Below are positions 16,037 to 25,218 of a DNA stretch of 37,398 bases, one piece after another; within the stretch, counting starts at the first letter, position 1; the number at the start of each line of letters is the position of its first letter. The notes under the pieces were generated by a model. The model saw only the letters and a program-made list of their open reading frames with translations. It did not search any database and was not told the DNA's origin. The DNA is from Tannerella sp. (GTDB taxonomy: Bacteria; Bacteroidota; Bacteroidia; Bacteroidales; Tannerellaceae), in assembly GCA_031276175.1 (NCBI GenBank), contig JAISNP010000009.1, forward strand, positions 1-37,398. The letters run 5' to 3'. The position numbers and the translations under genes are program-made.

Positions 16037-18649
16037 ATGTCACAGAGAGTCGATACGCCTCTTATGAGGCAATATAACGAAATCAAAAGCAATAATCCCG
16101 ATGCTATCCTGTTGTTTCGCGTGGGCGATTTTTACGAAATGTACGGTCGGGATGCCGTAGAAGGCGCCGCAATTCTGGGAATCGTGCAAACCAAGCGTTC
16201 GAACGGCATGGCGCTGGACGTGGAGATGGCCGGATTTCCGCATCATGCGCTGGATACATATCTGCCCAAACTGGTACGCGCAGGCAAACGTGTGGCAATA
16301 TGCGACCAGTTGGAAGATCCCAAGACGGCGAAAAAATTAGTCCGCCGCGGCGTGACGGAACTGATTACGCCGGGCGTTTCCTTCAACGACAATATTTTAG
16401 TGCACAAGGAAAACAATTTCCTTGCCGCCGTCCATTTCTCGAAAAGCAATTGCGGAGTGGCCTTTCTCGACATCTCGACGGGCGAATTTATGGCATCCGA
16501 AGGCACGGTAAATGATGTGGATAAATTGCTGAACAACTTTATGCCCAAAGAAGTGCTCGTGCGCCGCGATATGCGTAAGCATTTCGACGAGACGTTCGGA
16601 TACCGTGCAAGCATTTTCGGAATGGAAGACTGGGCTTTCACGCCCGAAACGGCCGGCGAGCGACTGCTCCGGCATTTCGAAACCAGCAGTCTCAAAGGAT
16701 TCGGCGTATACAACATGCCTCTTGGCATTGTTGCCGCAGGCGTCGTCCTGACGTACCTCGACATGACGCATCATACGCAAATTGCGCATGTCACGACGCT
16801 CAGGCGTATTGAAGACGAAAACTTCGTGCGGCTCGACAAGTTCACCATCAGAAATCTCGAACTTGTACAACTCATCAACGAAAACGGGAAAACGCTTGTC
16901 GACGTACTGGATAAAACCTCGTCGCCGATGGGTGTGCGTCTGTTGAAAAGATGGATTCTCTTTCCGCTGACCGATATTCCGGCTATCCGGAAACGGCAGC
17001 AGGTGGTCGCCTGCTTTCTGCATCAATCCGGGCTGAGCGCACAACTGGACGGTTTCATTAAGGAAACGGGCGACCTTGAACGGCTCGTATCCAAAGTATC
17101 GGCAAGACGGATTTCGCCGCGCGAAGCAGTGCAACTGAAAACGGCGTTGCAGGTCGTCGCGCCTCTTCGCGAACTTTGCATGGCCGGCGACGAGCCTGAG
17201 TTGCGGATTATTGCCGAGAAGCTGAACCCGTGCGCCGACCTCCACAAGCGCATCGAAAAAGTCATCGTCCCCGACCCGCCGGCGCTTGTCAACAAGGGCG
17301 GCGTCATCGGCAAAGGCATACATCCCGAACTGGACAACTTGCGCAGCCTGGCCTTTTCGGGGAAAGACCACCTGATGCAAATCCAGAAACGCGAAAGCGA
17401 ACGCACCGGCATACCGAGTCTGCGGATTTCGTACAACAGCGTTTTCGGCTACTACATCGAAGTGCGTAACGCGCACAAAGACAAGGTACCGCCCGACTGG
17501 ATACGCAAGCAGACGCTGACGCAGGCCGAACGCTACATCACGGAAGAACTGAAGGAATACGAAGAAAAAATCCTGACGGCCGAAGACACGATAATCAATC
17601 TGGAAATGCAGATATTCGGAGACCTTGTTGTGGAAATGAGTAAATACATACAGCCCGTCCAGCAGAATGCACGGATGATTGCGCAACTGGACTGCCTGCT
17701 TTCATTTGCCAAAGTGGCTTTGAGCAACCGCTACACCTGCCCGGAAGTGGACGACTCCGATGTAATCGACATTAAGGCGGGACGTCATCCCGTCATCGAA
17801 TGTCAACTGCCTCCCGAAGCGCCCTACGTGGCCAACGACATCTATCTGGACAGACACAAACAGCAGATATTGATTATCACGGGGCCGAACATGGCCGGCA
17901 AGTCTGCGCTGCTCCGACAGACGGCGCTGATTACGCTGATGGCGCAAACAGGCAGTTTCGTCCCTGCCGAAAGCGCACGCATAGGGCTTGTCGACAAGAT
18001 TTTTACACGAGTAGGAGCCTCCGACAATATCTCCGTCGGCGAATCAACCTTCATGGTCGAAATGAACGAAGCGGCAAGCATCCTGAACAATATCTCGCCG
18101 CACAGCCTCATACTCTTCGACGAACTTGGACGCGGAACGAGCACCTACGACGGCATTTCCATCGCCTGGGCTATCGTCGAATATATCCACGAACATCCGG
18201 CAGCCTCCGCACGCACGCTTTTCGCCACCCACTACCACGAGTTGAACGAAATGGAACGCGCGTTCAAACGCGTCCGCAACTTTAACATAAGCGTAAAAGA
18301 AACAAGCAACAAAGTCATCCTCCTGCGCAAACTCGTGCCGGGCGGAAGCGAACACAGTTTCGGCATCCACGTCGCCAAAATGGCAGGTATGCCCAAAAGC
18401 ATCGTAAAACGCGCCGGAGAAATACTTGCACAACTCGAAAACGGCAACCGTCAAGCAGACATCAAAAGCAAACCCGTCAGGCAGATTGCTTCGCGCGGCG
18501 AAGGCTATCAACTGAGCTTCTTTCAACTGGACGACCCCATCCTCAGCCGCGTACGCGACGAAATAATCGGCATCGACCTGAACAACCTCACCCCGCTGGA
18601 AGCCTTGAACAAACTCAACGAAATCAAAAAGATAATAGTAAGTAAATAG
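16037..18649 (+). CDS. mutS: DNA mismatch repair protein MutS
   Basis: 870 residues from the ATG at 16037 ([17 protein letters not shown]). The frame is open further upstream to 15890, but that part overlaps the preceding gene and is not MutS-like. The mismatch-contacting motif is D-F-Y-E-M-Y (F32-x-E34). The ATPase domain has Walker [14 protein letters not shown] (from residue 616), the [11 protein letters not shown] segment, Walker [17 protein letters not shown] and the signature histidine in ATHYHEL. The helix-turn-helix for dimerisation is at the C-terminus. MutS recognises base mismatches and recruits MutL. Length and motifs are complete, so the gene should be functional. It lies downstream of the response regulator remnant and is followed at 18715 by a two-copy palindrome repeat. 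Confidence 0.98.
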   Translation: MSQRVDTPLMRQYNEIKSNNPDAILLFRVGDFYEMYGRDAVEGAAILGIVQTKRSNGMALDVEMAGFPHHALDTYLPKLVRAGKRVAICDQLEDPKTAKKLVRRGVTELITPGVSFNDNILVHKENNFLAAVHFSKSNCGVAFLDISTGEFMASEGTVNDVDKLLNNFMPKEVLVRRDMRKHFDETFGYRASIFGMEDWAFTPETAGERLLRHFETSSLKGFGVYNMPLGIVAAGVVLTYLDMTHHTQIAHVTTLRRIEDENFVRLDKFTIRNLELVQLINENGKTLVDVLDKTSSPMGVRLLKRWILFPLTDIPAIRKRQQVVACFLHQSGLSAQLDGFIKETGDLERLVSKVSARRISPREAVQLKTALQVVAPLRELCMAGDEPELRIIAEKLNPCADLHKRIEKVIVPDPPALVNKGGVIGKGIHPELDNLRSLAFSGKDHLMQIQKRESERTGIPSLRISYNSVFGYYIEVRNAHKDKVPPDWIRKQTLTQAERYITEELKEYEEKILTAEDTIINLEMQIFGDLVVEMSKYIQPVQQNARMIAQLDCLLSFAKVALSNRYTCPEVDDSDVIDIKAGRHPVIECQLPPEAPYVANDIYLDRHKQQILIITGPNMAGKSALLRQTALITLMAQTGSFVPAESARIGLVDKIFTRVGASDNISVGESTFMVEMNEAASILNNISPHSLILFDELGRGTSTYDGISIAWAIVEYIHEHPAASARTLFATHYHELNEMERAFKRVRNFNISVKETSNKVILLRKLVPGGSEHSFGIHVAKMAGMPKSIVKRAGEILAQLENGNRQADIKSKPVRQIASRGEGYQLSFFQLDDPILSRVRDEIIGIDLNNLTPLEALNKLNEIKKIIVSK

Positions 18650-18714
18650 CCGCCGGCCGGATTTCCGGCATTTTCGCATGGTCGACGTATTTATTATCAC
18701 GGTTATTGTCGAAA

Positions 18715-18747
18715 ATTCACATGAATACGGCGCAAATTCATGTGAAT
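18715..18747. repeat. Two-copy palindromic repeat with 21-bp spacing downstream of mutS
   Basis: ATTCACATGAAT (18715-18726) and ATTCATGTGAAT (18736-18747) are exact reverse complements separated by 9 bases. Each arm is itself a dyad, ATTCA-NN-TGAAT, so the pair can also be read as two tandem 12-base palindromes repeated every 21 bp. A further ACATGT lies 22 bp on, at 18761-18766. It may act as a hairpin after mutS, as an operator pair for pckA, or as a minimal form of the arrays described elsewhere in the window. There is no T run. Confidence 0.75.
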
Positions 18748-18959
18748 ATTACGCGGACAAACATGTACGCCCGACGGCAATCCTGCCGATTAATAACCGT
18801 TTAACCAAACAATAATCATCTCAGATCCGCTTTTCATTACGTCGAACTCAAGTTTCGGCACTTTCCGATCGGCAGGTATTTTCATTTTACGCACAATATT
18901 AAAACAATACAATTACTGAAAAATTTCTCTAATCACTATTCCCGTTTAAAAAAATGCGG

Positions 18960-18967
18960 TAATTTTG
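18960..18967 (+). promoter_or_regulatory. Predicted -7 element for pckA
   Basis: TAATTTTG matches TAnnTTTG, 81 bases before the pckA ATG, implying a leader of roughly 75 bases. No clear TTTG at -33. Confidence 0.5.
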
Positions 18968-19048
18968 CACCGCAAAGGCAAAGGCGCCTTTCGGCAATTA
19001 AGAATCAATATATTATAATCATATTCTAAACATTTAATTTGAAACAAA

Positions 19049-20656
19049 ATGGCAAAATTAGATTTAAGTAAGTACGGTATTTCAAGCGTAACCGAAATTG
19101 TTCACAACCCATCTTACGACGTATTGTACGCCGAAGAATTGAAACCCGGTCTGGAAGGCTTTGAAAAAGGCCAATTGACCGAACTCGGTGCAGTGAATGT
19201 AATGACAGGCGTGTATACCGGACGTTCTCCGAAAGACAAGTTTTTCGTATACGACGACACAACCAAAGACACCATCTGGTGGACGTCCGACGAATACAAA
19301 AACGACAATAAACCCGTATCCGTCGAAACATGGAACGTGTTGAAAAATATTGCTACCAAAGCGCTTTCGAACAAAAAACTGTATGTAGTCGACGCATTCT
19401 GCGGAGCCAACGAAAATACGCGGCTGAAAATTCGCTTCATCATGGAAGTAGCTTGGCAGGCGCATTTCGTTACCAATATGTTCATCCGTCCCACGGCTGC
19501 GGAATTGGCGAATTTCGGCGAACCGGATTTTGTAGTCATGAACGCCTCCAAAGCGAAAGTAGAGAATTTCAAAGCGCTCGGATTAAATTCCGAAACGGCG
19601 GTAGTCTTCAACCTGACCGAAAAAATACAAGTCATCCTGAATACATGGTACGGCGGCGAAATGAAAAAAGGCATGTTCTCATACATGAACTATCTGTTGC
19701 CGCTCAGAGGTGTTGCTTCGATGCACTGCTCGGCCAATACCGACCTTCAAGGCAAAGAAACAGCCGTCTTTTTCGGTCTGTCCGGCACGGGAAAGACAAC
19801 TTTGTCTACCGACCCGAAACGCCTCCTTATCGGCGACGACGAGCACGGATGGGACGACGACGGCGTATTCAACTTCGAAGGCGGCTGCTACGCCAAAGTT
19901 ATCAACCTGAGCGCAGAAGCCGAACCGGATATTTTCGAAGCAATCAAACGTGACGCCTTACTCGAAAACGTAACCGTCGACGCAAACGGCAAAATTGATT
20001 TTGCAGACAAGAGCGTGACGGAAAATACGCGCGTATCATATCCGATTAATCACATCAAGAACATCGTCAAGCCTGTATCGAAAGGCGACCATGCGAAAAA
20101 AGTGATTTTCCTCTCGGCCGACGCCTTCGGCGTATTGCCTCCGGTTTCTATCCTGACGCCCGAACAGACGCAGTATTATTTCCTGTCCGGATTTACGGCA
20201 AAACTGGCCGGTACGGAACGCGGCATCACGGAACCGACGCCCACCTTCTCGGCATGTTTCGGCGCAGCATTCCTGTCGTTGCATCCCACGAAATACGGCG
20301 AAGAACTGGTGAAAAAGATGAAAGTATCCGGCGCAACAGCCTATCTGGTAAACACCGGCTGGAACGGTTCCGGCAAACGTATCTCCATCAAAGATACCCG
20401 CGGAATCATTGACGCCATTCTCAACGGCTCGATCGACAAAGCGCCTACGAAAACCATTCCCTATTTTGATTTCATTGTCCCGACCGTATTGCCGGGCGTA
20501 GATACCAAAATCCTTGACCCGCGCGACACGTATGCCGACGCTTCTCAATGGGAAGAAAAAGCGAAAGATCTTGCCGGACGTTTCATCAAGAATTTCGCAA
20601 AATTCACAGGAAACGATCTTGGAAAGTCTTTGGTTGCCGCAGGGCCAAAACTGTAA
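19049..20656 (+). CDS. pckA: Phosphoenolpyruvate carboxykinase (ATP)
   Basis: 535 residues, the standard length. It catalyses the ATP/ADP-linked interconversion of oxaloacetate and phosphoenolpyruvate. In Bacteroidales it mainly fixes CO2 onto PEP on the way to succinate. Visible motifs are [12 protein letters not shown] near the N-terminus, the P-loop [11 protein letters not shown] (from residue 243), the metal-binding stretch [21 protein letters not shown], and [12 protein letters not shown]. The substrate lysine and histidine are in the GGEMKKGMF and MNYLLPLRG region. The gene is monocistronic with its own promoter and a strong terminator. Start chosen at ATG 19049 ([11 protein letters not shown]). 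Confidence 0.98.
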   Translation: MAKLDLSKYGISSVTEIVHNPSYDVLYAEELKPGLEGFEKGQLTELGAVNVMTGVYTGRSPKDKFFVYDDTTKDTIWWTSDEYKNDNKPVSVETWNVLKNIATKALSNKKLYVVDAFCGANENTRLKIRFIMEVAWQAHFVTNMFIRPTAAELANFGEPDFVVMNASKAKVENFKALGLNSETAVVFNLTEKIQVILNTWYGGEMKKGMFSYMNYLLPLRGVASMHCSANTDLQGKETAVFFGLSGTGKTTLSTDPKRLLIGDDEHGWDDDGVFNFEGGCYAKVINLSAEAEPDIFEAIKRDALLENVTVDANGKIDFADKSVTENTRVSYPINHIKNIVKPVSKGDHAKKVIFLSADAFGVLPPVSILTPEQTQYYFLSGFTAKLAGTERGITEPTPTFSACFGAAFLSLHPTKYGEELVKKMKVSGATAYLVNTGWNGSGKRISIKDTRGIIDAILNGSIDKAPTKTIPYFDFIVPTVLPGVDTKILDPRDTYADASQWEEKAKDLAGRFIKNFAKFTGNDLGKSLVAAGPKL

Positions 20657-20677
20657 CAGTTACAGATAATTAAAAGA

Positions 20678-20709
20678 ACGTAGAGCCTGCATGGCTCTGC
20701 GTTTTTTTT
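20678..20709 (+). terminator. Rho-independent terminator of pckA
   Basis: ACGTAGAGCC-TGCAT-GGCTCTGCGT forms a 10-bp stem with one G-T pair, directly followed by eight T residues. It begins 21 bases after the stop codon. Confidence 0.9.
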
Positions 20710-20774
20710 ACGCAACAATCATGGTTAAGTAAATTTTCTTACCAAAAACAAAGGGATATTAATCTTTTATTCAC

Positions 20775-20782
20775 TATCTTTA
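20775..20782 (+). promoter_or_regulatory. Weak -7-like element for the thioredoxin-fold gene
   Basis: TATCTTTA differs from TAnnTTTG in the last base and lies 31 bases before the ATG at 20814. Confidence 0.3.
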
Positions 20783-20813
20783 CCGCGAATTTCATCTATC
20801 GTGGAATATTCGG

Positions 20814-21905
20814 ATGTGGAAAAAGTATATATATGGATTGGCGGCCGTGATTTTACTTGCCTCATGCAAGGAGAAAATGGCCTATCAGGTAAAAGTCAAA
20901 CTTGAGAATTTGCCTGAACAGACGCTTTACGTCGTATTTGAATCTGCCGATATGAAGGTGGTGGACACACTCGCGTATGACGGCAATGGCCAATGTGTCA
21001 TCAATCAGGCGGCGGAAGGATTCCGTACCCTCGTATTGTATTACGACAATCAGACGCAATGGATTACGGTATATCTTGAACCCTACGTGAAAGTGACCGT
21101 CACGGGAGACGCCCGTTATCCGCAGCTGGCGGAAATCAAAGGCGGAGAAATAAACGAGATGCTCTCGCTTTTCAGAAAAAAAGTTGCACCGCTGCTGAAA
21201 GAACAGGCCGACATTACGCGCAACAATGCGGGAAAAGGCCAAACGGAGGAAGACAACACCTCCCGCCTTGCCACTATCAACCACGAACTCCACGTGCAAG
21301 CCGAAGCGTTTATCAGAAAGCATCCCGACAAGAAAGTCTCCGCCATCCTTATTGAAGAATATTTTTCCGATCCCGAAAATCCGCTGTTTACGGACGAAAT
21401 CATGTCGGTACTTGATGCACAGTTGGATGATTTTTATGTCGTGAAAGATATAAAGGCTTTCAGTCGGAAGGCAAAGAGGACTGTTGTCGGAGCGCCGGCG
21501 CCCGATTTCAACGTGCGGGATATTTACGGTAAAACGTATAGCCCATCTTCGTTCGACAACCATTTCATACTGGCTTTTGTCTCCATGTGGGAAGACATGT
21601 GCCACACGAAAGACTTGTTTCTGGACGAAGTAATCAGGATGTTTCCCGAAGATTCGGTAGACATCGTACTGATATGCCTCGACGAGAATCCGGAAGCTAT
21701 ACGCAAGGCGACGGAGAAAGACACGGTGCGCTGGAACGTGGTAACAGACTCGGCCGGACAGGCCATTGAAATGATTGATACGTATAATGTATCGTCTATT
21801 CCGTTGTGTTATCTGATCGACAGGGAAGGAAATATTGTATTAAAAACAGATAACGGGATCGAACTGAAACGAAAATTAGACGAGCTGATCCCGGTAAAAC
21901 AATGA
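20814..21905 (+). CDS. Thioredoxin-fold (TlpA-like) lipoprotein with degenerate active site
   Basis: 363 residues. MWKKYIYGLAAVILLASC is a lipoprotein signal with C18. An N-terminal DUF4369-like beta-rich domain (20-105: YQVKVKLENLPEQTLYVVF and YDNQTQWITVYLEPYVKVTVTG) is followed by a helical linker. A TlpA/AhpC-type thioredoxin fold begins at VGAPAPDFNVRDIYGK (about 225). In the place of the usual W-C-x-x-C the protein has W259-E-D-M-C263: the nucleophilic first cysteine is Glu and only the second remains. The cis-proline P330 (SSIPLCYLID) is kept. It probably sits in the periplasm or outer membrane as a binding or structural relative rather than a disulfide reductase. The comM gene starts 6 bases after its stop, so the two are likely cotranscribed. 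Confidence 0.8.
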   Translation: MWKKYIYGLAAVILLASCKEKMAYQVKVKLENLPEQTLYVVFESADMKVVDTLAYDGNGQCVINQAAEGFRTLVLYYDNQTQWITVYLEPYVKVTVTGDARYPQLAEIKGGEINEMLSLFRKKVAPLLKEQADITRNNAGKGQTEEDNTSRLATINHELHVQAEAFIRKHPDKKVSAILIEEYFSDPENPLFTDEIMSVLDAQLDDFYVVKDIKAFSRKAKRTVVGAPAPDFNVRDIYGKTYSPSSFDNHFILAFVSMWEDMCHTKDLFLDEVIRMFPEDSVDIVLICLDENPEAIRKATEKDTVRWNVVTDSAGQAIEMIDTYNVSSIPLCYLIDREGNIVLKTDNGIELKRKLDELIPVKQ

Positions 21906-21911
21906 AGTCAT

Positions 21912-23456
21912 ATGCTGGTTAAAACTTATGCTGCTACCGTACAGGGAATTTCGGCCACGTTGATTACGATTGAGGTCAATTGTACGAAAGGCATTCAGTT
22001 TTATCTCGTAGGACTGGCGGATGTGGCCATACGCGAAAGCCACGAACGAATTATTTCGGCATTACAGGTCAACGGCCTGAAATTCCCGCGTTACCGGATA
22101 GTAGTGAATCTGGCGCCGGCCGACATCCGCAAGGAAGGGGCGGCATACGACTTGCCGATCGCTATCGGGATCCTTGCTTCGGCCAACGAAACAGGTATCG
22201 ACACGGAAATGCTGGAGAAGTACATGCTGATGGGCGAATTGTCGCTGGACGGCAGCCTGCAACCCATCAAGGGCGTATTGCCCATCGCCATCAAGGCGCG
22301 CGAAGACGGTTTCGAAGGTTTGATTGTGCCTAAACAGAACGCACGCGAAGCCGCGGTGGTGAATAACCTGAAAGTATACGGCGCCGAAAACATCAAGGAA
22401 GTGATAGACTTCTTCTGCGGAAAAAGCGAACTGGAACCCACCGTAGTCGATACGCGCGAAGAGTTTTATGCCGGACGGCAACACTTCGACTGCGACTTTT
22501 CGGAGGTACGCGGACAGGAGAACGTCAAACGGGCGCTCGAAGTAGCGGCTGCGGGAGGACACAACATCATTATGATAGGCCCGCCGGGAAGCGGAAAATC
22601 TATGATGGCCAAACGACTGCCGTCCATACTCCCGCCGTTCACCCTGCATGAAGCGCTCGAAACAACCAAAATACATTCCGTTGCAGGAAAAGTAGGGAAA
22701 AACATGTCGCTGTTGACCCAACGGCCTTTCCGTTCGCCGCACCATACGATCTCGAACGTAGCCATGGTAGGCGGCGGCACATACCCCCAGCCGGGCGAAA
22801 TCAGCCTGGCGCACAACGGCGTACTTTTTCTGGACGAACTGCCCGAATTTAACCGGAGCGTACTGGAAGTGTTGCGACAACCGCTCGAAGACAGGCGTAT
22901 CGGCATCTCGCGCGCACATTCGGCGGCAGACTATCCCGCAAGCTTTATGCTCGTCGCATCCATGAACCCCTGCCCCTGCGGATATTACAACCATCCCGAA
23001 CGGCAGTGCCTCTGTACGCCCGGAAGCGTGCAGAAATACATGAACCGCATTTCAGGCCCGTTGCTGGACCGTATCGACATACAGATTGAAATCGTGCCCG
23101 TCTCCTTCGAAAAAATATCCGAACAGAAACCGTCGGAACCGAGCGCAAACATTCGCGAACGTGTCATCCGTGCACGCGAGATACAGAGCAAACGATTCGC
23201 GCCCTGTCCGGATGTATACTGCAATGCGCAGATGAACGCTAAACAGCTTCATAAATACGCCGTTCCCGACGCGGACGGGCTTAATTCGCTGAAAATCGCC
23301 ATGCAGAAATTCAATCTCTCCGCCCGCGCATACGACAGGATATTGAAAGTATCGCGTACGATAGCCGATTTGGAAGGCGCTCCCGACATCATGCTGCCCC
23401 ATCTGGCGGAAGCCATCAATTACCGCAACCTCGATCGCGACACGTGGGGCACGTAG
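21912..23456 (+). CDS. comM: YifB/ComM family Mg-chelatase-like ATPase
   Basis: 514 residues, normal length. The N-terminal Lon-substrate-like (ChlI) domain reads MLVKTYAATVQGISATLITIEVNCTKGIQFYLVGLADVAIRES. The AAA+ domain has Walker A GPPGSGKSMMAKRLP (from residue 223), Walker B GVLFLDELPEF and sensor SMNPCPCGYYNHPERQCLC with a cysteine cluster. The C-terminal helical domain ends ARAYDRILKVSRTIADLEG and HLAEAINYR. ComM is a hexameric helicase promoting branch migration during natural transformation and homologous recombination. With the ComEA-like protein at 12730 it hints at competence, but each is common outside competent species. It is second in a two-gene unit with the lipoprotein. Confidence 0.93.
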   Translation: MLVKTYAATVQGISATLITIEVNCTKGIQFYLVGLADVAIRESHERIISALQVNGLKFPRYRIVVNLAPADIRKEGAAYDLPIAIGILASANETGIDTEMLEKYMLMGELSLDGSLQPIKGVLPIAIKAREDGFEGLIVPKQNAREAAVVNNLKVYGAENIKEVIDFFCGKSELEPTVVDTREEFYAGRQHFDCDFSEVRGQENVKRALEVAAAGGHNIIMIGPPGSGKSMMAKRLPSILPPFTLHEALETTKIHSVAGKVGKNMSLLTQRPFRSPHHTISNVAMVGGGTYPQPGEISLAHNGVLFLDELPEFNRSVLEVLRQPLEDRRIGISRAHSAADYPASFMLVASMNPCPCGYYNHPERQCLCTPGSVQKYMNRISGPLLDRIDIQIEIVPVSFEKISEQKPSEPSANIRERVIRAREIQSKRFAPCPDVYCNAQMNAKQLHKYAVPDADGLNSLKIAMQKFNLSARAYDRILKVSRTIADLEGAPDIMLPHLAEAINYRNLDRDTWGT

Positions 23457-23855
23457 ACCGGCCTCCGACGCCCCCTGCCACGATACAATTTCAGTACACA
23501 CACGCCGTGCATATTCGGCACGAAGCAGACGGTGCACGTCGAATAATCCTCTAAAACCGTCGACAGCCCGCAACACGTAACGCCGCTTTCGGCAAGCCGC
23601 GCCGCCGAAGCCGTCCGACGGCGCAATCCGCCGGCCAACTCAACCCGTTCCTCCCCTGAAAACCGCCTCCCGCCTCCCCTCGCATCTTCAATATATTCGT
23701 TCGACAGCGAGGCCACGGCTCCGGCATCATTGCAGCGAGATTTCGACTCAAGCGATGACTGCACCGTTTATGCGCAGGGCTTTGCCTTGCCTTCGCCGCA
23801 CCCTGTCGCGCAACAATATCTTTATACGACAAAAATCAAGCCTGCTAAGAAACGC

Positions 23856-24149
23856 GCGGAAATATTTCCGAGCGGCGCGGAAATATTTCCAAGCGGCGCG
23901 GAAATATTTCCAAGTGACGCGGAAATATTTCCAAGCGACGCGGAAATATTTCCAAGTGACGCGGAAATATTTCCAGGCGACGCGGAAATATTTCCGAGTG
24001 ACGCGGAAATATTTCCAAGTGACGCGGAAATATTTCCAGGCGACGCGGAAATATTTCCAGGCGACGCGGAAATATTTCCAAGTGACGCGGAAATATTTCC
24101 GAGCGACGCGGAAATATTTCCAAGTGACGCGGAAATATTTCCGAGAGGA
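23856..24149. repeat. Tandem array 3: 14 copies of a 21-bp palindromic unit
   Basis: Each unit is GCGGAAATATTTCC plus a 7-base spacer RRGYGRC. It contains the perfect 12-base palindrome GGAAATATTTCC. The 14-base core is identical in all fourteen copies. Variation is confined to four of seven spacer positions, and in the first thirteen copies it is always a transition (A/G or C/T). The last spacer (GAGAGGA) runs into unique sequence. No indels. The array lies about 400 bp after comM and about 200 bp before the promoter of the ABC exporter operon. In-frame heptapeptides such as AEIFPSD arise from the 21-bp period. Confidence 0.97.
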
Positions 24150-24346
24150 TTATAGAAGCCCATTACCGCCCGTCAGGCTTCCGCAGGGGATGAAGAGCTA
24201 CGCCGGGATGAATTTGCGCTTCCTGCGACGCTTACCGCTTCTTTTTTTACATTTTCTTACACGTCGGCCTCGCACTGTTTTAACACAAGCGTATTATAAA
24301 TCCCGGCTTGCCGACAGGCTCATACGGCGAAAACAATCCGATTTTA

Positions 24347-24377
24347 TTTGCCGACATATTTTTCTCCCTTATATTTG
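24347..24377 (+). promoter_or_regulatory. Promoter of the MacAB-TolC-like exporter operon
   Basis: TTTG (24347-24350) and TATATTTG (24370-24377, a full TAnnTTTG match) are separated by 19 bases. Transcription would start near 24384, giving a leader of about 145 bases before the ATPase ATG. Confidence 0.7.
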
Positions 24378-24424
24378 CAAAAAATATCGTGAATGTTGCA
24401 ACAAAACAGAAACGATTACGTCTT

Positions 24425-24509
24425 ATGAATATAGATTCAATGAAAATAAATTGAGATGAAGAAAATATTTTTCAAAATTTGCAACCCGGCGGATATGTAT
24501 TGCGTCTAA
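24425..24509 (+). other. Two short open frames in the exporter leader
   Basis: ATG at 24425 encodes MNIDSMKIN and stops at 24454. One base later ATG at 24456 encodes [17 protein letters not shown] and stops at 24509, 19 bases before the ATPase ATG. They could be leader peptides or chance; the leader is AT-rich. Confidence 0.25.
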
Positions 24510-24528
24510 CAGAATAAAGTGCGTTAAA

Positions 24529-25218
24529 ATGAATATTATTCAACTGAAAGATATTAACAAGACATATTACAACGGTGCGCCGTTGCATGTACTGAAAGGC
24601 ATAGATCTCGACATCAGGCAAGGCGAGATGGTAGCCATCATGGGCGCTTCGGGGTCGGGCAAGAGTACATTATTAAATATACTCGGCATACTGGATACGT
24701 ACGACGAGGGGACATACCACCTCGGCGATCAGCTGATATGGGACCTGAGCGAATCGCGCGCCGCCGAGTTGCGAAACCGCATGATAGGCTTCGTTTTCCA
24801 GTCGTTCAACCTGATTTCGTTCAAAAACGCGATGGAAAACGTCGCCCTGCCGCTCTACTACCAGGGCGTATCGCGACGGAAACGCAACGCCATGGCTACG
24901 GAATACCTCGACCGCGTCGGGCTGAAGGAATGGGCCGAACACCTGCCGAGCGAGCTGTCCGGCGGACAGAAGCAGCGCGTAGCCATCGCCCGCGCCCTGA
25001 TCGCAAAGCCGCAGGTAGTCCTTGCCGACGAGCCGACGGGGGCGCTGGACAGCGTCACGACGGAAGAAGTGATGCAACTCCTCCGCGAAGTGAACCGCGA
25101 CGGCATGACGATGATTATCGTCACCCACGAACAGTCTGTGGCCAACGTCACCGACCGCATCATCCGCCTGAAAGACGGTATTATCGAACAGATTGAAACC
25201 GTGGCGCATCATGTTTGA
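24529..25218 (+). CDS. MacB-type ABC transporter ATP-binding protein
   Basis: 229 residues. Walker [14 protein letters not shown]-loop [11 protein letters not shown], signature [15 protein letters not shown], Walker [13 protein letters not shown], switch VTHEQSVA. It is in the MacB/LolD/FtsE group of ATPases that work with FtsX-type permeases by mechanotransmission. Its stop codon overlaps the next gene's start by 8 bases (ATGTTTGA), which couples their translation. It powers the exporter encoded by the following four genes. Confidence 0.95.
   Translation: MNIIQLKDINKTYYNGAPLHVLKGIDLDIRQGEMVAIMGASGSGKSTLLNILGILDTYDEGTYHLGDQLIWDLSESRAAELRNRMIGFVFQSFNLISFKNAMENVALPLYYQGVSRRKRNAMATEYLDRVGLKEWAEHLPSELSGGQKQRVAIARALIAKPQVVLADEPTGALDSVTTEEVMQLLREVNRDGMTMIIVTHEQSVANVTDRIIRLKDGIIEQIETVAHHV

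Larger units (their letters stand above)
18650..19048. other. 399-bp intergenic region between mutS and pckA
   Basis: No gene seen. It contains the paired palindromes at 18715-18747 and the pckA promoter at 18960-18967. The stretch between them is AT-rich and otherwise featureless. Confidence 0.6.
23457..24528. other. 1.07-kb intergenic region holding array 3 and the exporter leader
   Basis: Bases 23457-23855 are GC-rich with no recognisable protein on either strand. They contain a perfect short palindrome GCCGTC-C-GACGGC at 23610-23622. Array 3 occupies 23856-24149. Bases 24150-24340 show nothing I can name. The promoter and leader of the ABC exporter fill 24347-24528. Confidence 0.6.

Noticed and set aside
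23420..23764. A 114-residue minus-strand frame after comM
   Set aside because: Arg-rich, starts at a non-ATG codon, overlaps the comM end and shows no recognisable domain.
3776..24149. CRISPR arrays
   Set aside because: Units are contiguous and the spacers between palindromes are 5-9 bases and nearly identical; no unique spacers and no cas genes.
23730..24459. Open frames with AEIFPSD, RKYFQVT or GNISASL repeats on both strands
   Set aside because: Products of the 21-bp unit in array 3, with unrelated flanks and no start signals.
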